Assembly (NCBI GenBank): GCA_002083475.1 | Contig: LWDI01000042.1 | Location: 1-26,294, forward strand | Origin: Proteobacteria bacterium SG_bin5 | GTDB taxonomy: Bacteria; Pseudomonadota; Alphaproteobacteria; Sphingomonadales; Sphingomonadaceae | Reading direction: 5' to 3' | DNA: 26,294 bases | In this document: piece after piece, positions 22,202 through 26,294 of the stretch | How positions within the stretch are numbered: the stretch's first letter is position 1 | Layout of the letters: the number at the start of each line of letters is the position of its first letter | Notes under the pieces: model-generated | Database searches by the model: none | Told to the model about the DNA's origin: nothing | Seen by the model: only the letters and a program-made list of their open reading frames with translations | Position numbers and translations under genes: made by a program

Positions 22202-22368
22202 CACGCAAAGACGCGAAGACGCGAAGGACGATCACTTACCGCCGTCATCCCCGCGGAAGCGGGGATCCATAATCGGCACGCTCAGCCAGAATGGATTCCC
22301 GCCTTCGCGGGAATGACGGGTGGGGGCCGAGGAGGGCGCCCCCCTTCGCGCCTTCGCGTCTTCGCGCG
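22202..22368. repeat. Nested repeat: outer GCGAAGACGC arms around palindromic repeat copy 2
   Basis: Outer arms 22202-22227 and 22343-22368 are inverted to each other (23 of 26 bases) and consist of CGCGAAGA-like units. They enclose the 80-bp element at 22241-22320. This is the same concentric design as at 14969-15381. Together with copy 1 and the decayed gene end it fills the 407-bp gap 21984-22390; I see no intact gene there. Confidence 0.75.
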
Positions 22369-22390
22369 AGCAAAATCGATCTAGCAAAAC

Positions 22391-23953
22391 CTACCGCGCC
22401 ACCTCGTCATACCAGCGCGCCAGATCGTCGTGCAGCTGCGCGAGCGCCTGCGGGTTCAAATAAATCATGTGCCCGCTCTCGTAATAAGTGAAGCTCACGT
22501 TCTTGCGCAGCGGCTCGGGCAGCAGCATGTGATTGGCGTCGAACTCGGCGCCGTAAAAAGGCGTCGCCATGTCGTAATAGCCGTTCAGGAACAGCACCTT
22601 CAGATAGGGATTGGTGCGCATCGCATAAGCGAGGTCGACGGCGGTGTTGGGCGCGAGCTGTGCCCCCCGCGCGCCGGGGGCGCGGTGGCGCCAATCCCAA
22701 TCGAACGACCCGTCGCGCGCCGACACTTTGTACGGCAGCTCGGTCCGGTAATTCAGCGTCTTGGCGGCATAATCCATGAACGCCGAAACATAGGCGCCGG
22801 TGATCGCGGTCGAGGCGGGATCGTCATCGGGCGCATCGGCATTGGCGTCGGCGACGTTCAGCCGATAGCGCGAATCGAGCCGCCCGGTCGCGACGCGCTG
22901 ATCGCGCAGCAATTCGGTTTGGAAATGCGGCAGATCGATGCGCAAATTGGCGCGCAGGATGAAGGCTTCGGAAAGACCCGTATAGGCCGCCATCTGCCGC
23001 GCGATCGCCTGCGCTTCGTCCGTGGGCAGCGCCGATCCCTTGGCGAGCGCCGCGGCATAGGGTCCGCTCACCCATTGCCGCACCTCGGCGAGGAACGCCT
23101 TCAAATCGGCGGGGCGATTGGGGAGGCGCTGATGATACCAGGCGGTCGCGGCATAGCCGGGCAAGAGCACCATATAATTCTGGTCATAGCCCGGCTGGCG
23201 CACACCATAGTTGAGGATGGTCGAGAGCAGCACCACGCCGTTCAAGCTCATCCCGCGCTGTTCGAGCAGCGCCGACACCGCGCCCGAGCGCAGCGTGCCA
23301 TAGCTTTCGCCGAACAGGATCTTGGGGCTGCCCCAGCGGTTGTTCTTGGTGACGTAGCGCATGATCGCGCGCGCGAAGGCATCGGCATCCTGGTCGACCC
23401 CCCAAAAATCCTTGCCGCTCTTGTCGCCCAAGGGGCGCGACCAGCCCGCGCCGATCGCGTCGATGAAGACGAGGTCGGTCTTGTCGAGCAGCGAATAAGG
23501 ATTGGGCGCGAGCGCGCCGGCGCCGGGGGCGACATAATCGGGGCTCGTCGTCTGCACGCGCACCGGCCCGAAGCTGCCCATGTGCAGCCACAGGCTCGCC
23601 GAGCCGGGGCCGCCGTTGAACAGGAAGGAGACCGGGCGCTTGCCGCCGCCATCCTTGGTATAAGCGGTGTAAAAGACGCTCGCGGTCGGCTTGCCGTCAT
23701 CGTCGCGGATGGTGAGCGTGCCGGCGGTCGCGCTATAGGCGATGGCGACGCCCTTCACCGTCACATTGCCCTTGCTGACGACCGCTTGCTCCTCGACCGG
23801 CGGCTTGGGCCAGGCGGCGTCGGCCTCGGCGATCAACGCCTCCTTATGGCCCTGGAGCTTGGGCGGATCGACCTTCTTCTCCTGCGCGAGCGCGGGCGTG
23901 GCGAGCGTGGCGGCGAACAACGCGAACATCGCCGTTGAGCGTGACTTAAGCAC
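22391..23953 (-). CDS. Secreted serine carboxypeptidase-like peptidase, S10 family
   Basis: 520 residues with a signal peptide (MLKSRSTAMFALFAATLATPALAQ). The S10 alpha/beta-hydrolase fold is shown by the oxyanion segment FNGGPGSASLW (112-122), the nucleophile GESYGT with Ser217, the late NGYYDMATPF with the catalytic Asp, and ESGHMIYLN with the catalytic His about 25 residues from the end. It probably removes C-terminal residues from peptides in the periplasm or outside the cell. The start is a GTG at 23953, with GGGAGG about nine bases upstream; an ATG eight codons later would truncate the signal peptide's basic part. The stop codon lies beside a repeat block, and a damaged copy of the gene end occurs 220 bp away. 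Confidence 0.9.
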   Translation of the reverse strand: MLKSRSTAMFALFAATLATPALAQEKKVDPPKLQGHKEALIAEADAAWPKPPVEEQAVVSKGNVTVKGVAIAYSATAGTLTIRDDDGKPTASVFYTAYTKDGGGKRPVSFLFNGGPGSASLWLHMGSFGPVRVQTTSPDYVAPGAGALAPNPYSLLDKTDLVFIDAIGAGWSRPLGDKSGKDFWGVDQDADAFARAIMRYVTKNNRWGSPKILFGESYGTLRSGAVSALLEQRGMSLNGVVLLSTILNYGVRQPGYDQNYMVLLPGYAATAWYHQRLPNRPADLKAFLAEVRQWVSGPYAAALAKGSALPTDEAQAIARQMAAYTGLSEAFILRANLRIDLPHFQTELLRDQRVATGRLDSRYRLNVADANADAPDDDPASTAITGAYVSAFMDYAAKTLNYRTELPYKVSARDGSFDWDWRHRAPGARGAQLAPNTAVDLAYAMRTNPYLKVLFLNGYYDMATPFYGAEFDANHMLLPEPLRKNVSFTYYESGHMIYLNPQALAQLHDDLARWYDEVAR

Positions 23954-24043
23954 CGAAGAAATCCTCCCTTATTCTTTTCCGCACACCGTTTAGGGCGCCT
24001 GGCGCGCGACTGGCAATAGACGCGCCGCGCGCGATCGATTAGT

Positions 24044-24057
24044 TTGGGGTTCCCCAA
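24044..24057. promoter_or_regulatory. Short inverted repeat before the secreted unknown gene
   Basis: TTGGGG/CCCCAA (24044-24049 and 24052-24057) with a 2-nt centre lies directly before the AAAGGAGG ribosome binding site. The loop is too short for a hairpin, so a protein binding site is more likely, if it is functional at all. Confidence 0.2.
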
Positions 24058-24072
24058 GCAAAGGAGGCGGCG

Positions 24073-24930
24073 ATGCGCGCGTTGATCCTGATGATGGCGG
24101 CGGTGGCGCTCTGCGGCGCGAGCGCCGGCGGGGTGACGACCGACGACGTCACCGTCACCGGCACCAAGCTCAACGAACGCGCCGCGCGCGACCGCGCCGA
24201 TGGGTTCGTGCGGCAGTTGCAGGTCGCCCATTCGGGCAAGCAGCTCGGTCGCTGGTTTCAAGCCATCTGCCCCAAGGTGATCGGCGCGCCCGAGGCCGAG
24301 GCGCGGCGGTTCGAGCGGCGGATCGCCGCGATCGCGCGGCCGCTGGGCGTCGCCGCGAAAACCGAGCGATGCGACGCCAATTTCATCGTCATCATCAGCG
24401 AGCAGCCGACCAAGCTGATCGACCTGATCGACCGCCATGTGCCGGCGCCGCCCTCGACGCTCGATCCGCTCGCCTTCCGCCAGCTGCTCGAGAGCGACGC
24501 GCCGATCCGCTGGTGGTATCGAACGAGCAATTTGGCGCCCGGGGCGGGCTTTTTGAGCGCGCCGATCGGCGCGAGCGACGGCGCGCCGATCATCTATCAG
24601 CCCAATGAATCCCCGCGCATCCTCACGCCCGTCAAACGCGCGATCGTTACCGCGTTGATCGTGATCGACCGCCGCCAATTGATCGGCGTGCCTTATGACA
24701 CGCTGAGCGCTTACGCCGCGTTCGTCGGCCTCGCCGAAATCGCCGCGCCCAAGGCGCCGCCGCCCTATTCGGTGCTCGCGCTGTGCGACGCGACCAGCTG
24801 CCCGACCGCGCCGAGCTTCACCGACGCGGCGCTGCTCGAAAGCGTCTACAAGACCGAGCCGCAACGCGACGGCCTCTATCACCGCATCGCCGTCACCAAC
24901 GCGCTCGCCAAGCGGCTCGAGGGGCAATGA
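24073..24930 (+). CDS. Secreted protein of unknown function
   Basis: 285 residues. The first 19 residues (MRALILMMAAVALCGASAG) look like a signal peptide; the Cys is not in a clear lipobox. Near the start is DDVTVTGTKLNERAARDRADGFVRQLQVAHSGKQLGRWFQAICPKVIG, then CDANFIVIISEQP with a segment DLIDRHVP, and later IRWWYRTSNLAPG and VIDRRQLIGVPYDTLSAYAAFVGLAEI. A Cys pair in ALCDATSCPTAPSFTDAALLESVYKT could form a disulphide. I recall similar hypothetical proteins in sphingomonads but know no function or named domain. The ATG at 24073 follows a strong AAAGGAGG site. It is divergent from the S10 peptidase gene. Confidence 0.8.
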   Translation: MRALILMMAAVALCGASAGGVTTDDVTVTGTKLNERAARDRADGFVRQLQVAHSGKQLGRWFQAICPKVIGAPEAEARRFERRIAAIARPLGVAAKTERCDANFIVIISEQPTKLIDLIDRHVPAPPSTLDPLAFRQLLESDAPIRWWYRTSNLAPGAGFLSAPIGASDGAPIIYQPNESPRILTPVKRAIVTALIVIDRRQLIGVPYDTLSAYAAFVGLAEIAAPKAPPPYSVLALCDATSCPTAPSFTDAALLESVYKTEPQRDGLYHRIAVTNALAKRLEGQ

Positions 24931-24935
24931 GCGGC

Positions 24936-25040
24936 TAGAGCGATTTCCAGGCAGGTGGAATCACCTGCCGACTCGGAAATCGCGGCAAATCAAAGATCTA
25001 GAGCGGCGATCCGATGCAATCGGATCGGAAACCGCTCTAG
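24936..25040. repeat. Two-hairpin intergenic repeat, CTAGAGCG type
   Basis: Hairpin A pairs GCGATTTCC (24940-24948) with GGAAATCGC (24975-24983), with an inner GCAGGTG/CACCTGC stem around a GAAT loop. Hairpin B pairs CTAGAGCGG (24998-25006) with CCGCTCTAG (25032-25040), with inner CGATCCGAT/ATCGGATCG around a GCA loop. Both halves open with the same CTAGAGCG word. It is a dispersed alphaproteobacterial-type repeat placed between convergent genes, and its right arm supplies the stop codon of the DCC gene. Confidence 0.82.
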
Positions 25041-25381
25041 CGCAGCAACCGTTGCAGCGCCGGCCGCACGCGCAAAAAGCCGCGATAGCCGCGCTCGAGC
25101 AGCCACAAAGCCCCCGGCAGGCGCGCGGCGAGCCCCAAGGGGCGCAGCAGCGGCACCGCGCGCCACATCGCCGCGAACGCCGCCGCGCCCGAGAGCAGCC
25201 GTTCCCCCTCGCGCGCGTGAAAGCGTTCGAGCAGCGCCGCCCGGTCGATCGGGCAGGCGGCGTCGGGCGACGCGACGTCGATGAAGTGGATCGCGCGCCG
25301 CCGATCGAGCCGGCGGATCAGCGCGATCTCGCGCGCGCACAGCGGGCAGCCGCCGTCATACCAGATGGTGAGCTTATTCAT
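25037..25381 (-). CDS. DCC-family (DUF393) thiol-disulfide oxidoreductase-like protein
   Basis: 114 residues. The N terminus reads LTIWYDGGCPLCAREIALIRRLDRR, the defining YDGxCPLC motif of the DCC/DUF393 family with a thioredoxin-like CPLC pair (residues 13-16), followed by HFIDVASPDA, then LLSGAAAFAAMWRAVPLLRPLG and LLERGYRGFLRVRP, also usual for the family. Its physiological partner is not known. The ATG at 25381 overlaps the end of the AIM24 gene by eight bases (ATGAATAA), so translation is probably coupled. The stop TAG lies inside the right arm of a palindromic repeat. A longer frame to 25453 would only extend into AIM24. Confidence 0.88.
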   Translation of the reverse strand: MNKLTIWYDGGCPLCAREIALIRRLDRRRAIHFIDVASPDAACPIDRAALLERFHAREGERLLSGAAAFAAMWRAVPLLRPLGLAARLPGALWLLERGYRGFLRVRPALQRLLR

Positions 25382-26198
25382 TCCCACCGATGAACTGGCC
25401 GAACGAGCCGAGCACGCCCCCCTCGCCGCGATTCTGGCCCATGCCCGAGGCATTGGCGAGCACGCGGCCCGCGAGCCGGGCGAAGGGCATCGATTGGATC
25501 CACACTTTGCCCGGCCCCCGCAGCCGCGCGAAGAACAGCCCCTCGCCGCCGAAGATGATGCTCTTCACCCCGCGCACCATCTCCAGATCGAAATCGACGC
25601 TGGGCGTATAAGCGGCGAGGCAGCCGGTATCGACGTGCAGAATCTCGCCCGGCGCCAGCTCGCGCTCGACGACGGTGCCGCCCATTTGCACGAACACCCA
25701 GCCGTCGCCGTCGAGCTTTTGCATGATGAAGCCCTCGCCGCCGAACAGCCCAGTCATCACCCGGCGCTGAAAGGCGATGCCGACTTGCACGCCCTTGGCG
25801 GCGGCGAGGAAAGCGTCCTTCTGCGCGATCAGGCTGCCGCCGATGTCGGCGAGGCGGATCGGCAGGATGGCGCCGGGCACGGGGGCGGCGAAGGCGACGC
25901 GCGCCTTGCCGTGGCCGCGGTGCGTGAACAGCGTCATGAACAGTCCCTCGCCGGTGAGCAGGCGTTTGCCGGCGCCGAGCAATTTGTCCATCAACCCGCC
26001 GCCGCCCCCGCCCGAGCCGTCGCCGAACACGGTGGTGAGCTCGATGCTCGCATCCTTCCACACGAAGGCGCCCGCCTCGGCGACCGCGCTTTCGCCGGGG
26101 TCGAGCTCGATCTCGACGAATTGCAGTTCCTGGCCCTTGATCTCGAAATCGATATCGTCGGCGCCGGTGCGGCTGTGGCTCCACGGGCTGTTCGGCAT
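25374..26198 (-). CDS. AIM24 family protein (TIGR00266-like)
   Basis: 274 residues. The pattern FEIKGQELQFVEIELDPGESAVAEAGAFVWKD, a Gly-rich turn GDGSGGGGGGLMDKLLGAGKRLLTGEGLFMTLFTHRG, then GAILPIRLADIGGSLIAQKDAFLAA, FGGEGFIMQKLDGDGWVFVQMGGT, LHVDTGCLAAYTPSVDFDLEM and SIIFGGEGLFFARLRGPGKVWIQSMPF is that of bacterial AIM24/TIGR00266 proteins, which have a beta-rich double fold related to tryptophan RNA-binding attenuator-like barrels. The yeast relative affects mitochondrial inner membrane organisation; the bacterial role is unknown. The ATG at 26198 follows GGGAG. It is followed directly by the overlapping DCC gene. Confidence 0.88.
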   Translation of the reverse strand: MPNSPWSHSRTGADDIDFEIKGQELQFVEIELDPGESAVAEAGAFVWKDASIELTTVFGDGSGGGGGGLMDKLLGAGKRLLTGEGLFMTLFTHRGHGKARVAFAAPVPGAILPIRLADIGGSLIAQKDAFLAAAKGVQVGIAFQRRVMTGLFGGEGFIMQKLDGDGWVFVQMGGTVVERELAPGEILHVDTGCLAAYTPSVDFDLEMVRGVKSIIFGGEGLFFARLRGPGKVWIQSMPFARLAGRVLANASGMGQNRGEGGVLGSFGQFIGGNE

Positions 26199-26294
26199 GG
26201 CGGCTCTCCCTGAGGTTGGCCGCGCCGTTTTAGGCGAAGCGCGGCGTGGAGGGAATGCGCCAGTTTTCGGGCGGCCCCATCAAGAATCAAGGAT
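26199..26294. other. Right-hand edge, no gene seen
   Basis: The last 96 bases contain the AIM24 ribosome binding site and then sequence in which I see no supported coding region, RNA or clear promoter. A neighbouring gene may begin beyond the window. Confidence 0.5.

Noticed and set aside
21788..22204. A 138-codon minus-strand frame containing LRGWCDEAARS
   Set aside because: Not a gene: it runs through repeats and antisense to the EamA-like gene. Its only meaningful part is the decayed copy of the peptidase end.
25281..26213. A 310-codon open frame on the plus strand
   Set aside because: Antisense to AIM24, which is a well-supported gene.

Overview
The window looks like chromosomal DNA of a GC-rich alphaproteobacterium, most likely a sphingomonad (Sphingomonas or a close relative). 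This rests on the uniformly high GC, the protein families present (ZnuD-like TonB receptor, HAD-UbiA fusion, a short alphaproteobacterial HNH protein, an Azospirillum-type aldose dehydrogenase) and several families of palindromic intergenic repeats. It is inferred by reading alone. No rRNA, tRNA, CRISPR array, insertion sequence or phage gene was recognised.

Left part (1-6400): the end of a DUF1176 protein, then a compact minus-strand run gluQ - HIG1-like membrane protein - PduO-type cobalamin adenosyltransferase - egtB - egtD. Its last two genes are the core of ergothioneine synthesis. Divergent from gluQ is an HNH protein, which converges on a CitE/HpcH-like CoA lyase across a double hairpin. 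Middle (6400-13200): a ZnuD-like TonB-dependent receptor with a candidate promoter/operator, a hairpin-rich spacer, galE, msrA, then a strikingly AT-rich patch (about 10.58-11.4 kb) coding for a membrane-anchored FKBP-like protein, followed by aqpZ and a Sua5/TsaC tRNA-modification gene.

Right part (13200-26294): a large acyl-CoA dehydrogenase; a 455-bp gene-free stretch made of three concentric inverted repeats; a small double-CxxC protein and a YtrA-type GntR regulator; a divergent sugar-acid dehydratase / aldose 1-dehydrogenase pair, probably non-phosphorylative L-arabinose or D-galactose oxidation; and a candidate lipid-linked sugar module (HAD-UbiA fusion, GT-C glycosyltransferase, divergent EamA/SMR-type flippase-like protein). 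Then comes a tandemly duplicated repeat block carrying a decayed copy of the 3' end of the next gene, a secreted S10 serine carboxypeptidase. A secreted protein of unknown function and an overlapping AIM24 - DCC gene pair close the window.

The best candidates for new biology are the lipid-linked sugar module, the AT-rich membrane FKBP gene, the probable leaderless, self-controlled GntR gene, and the nested-palindrome spacers. Most other genes are housekeeping or conserved metabolic genes.
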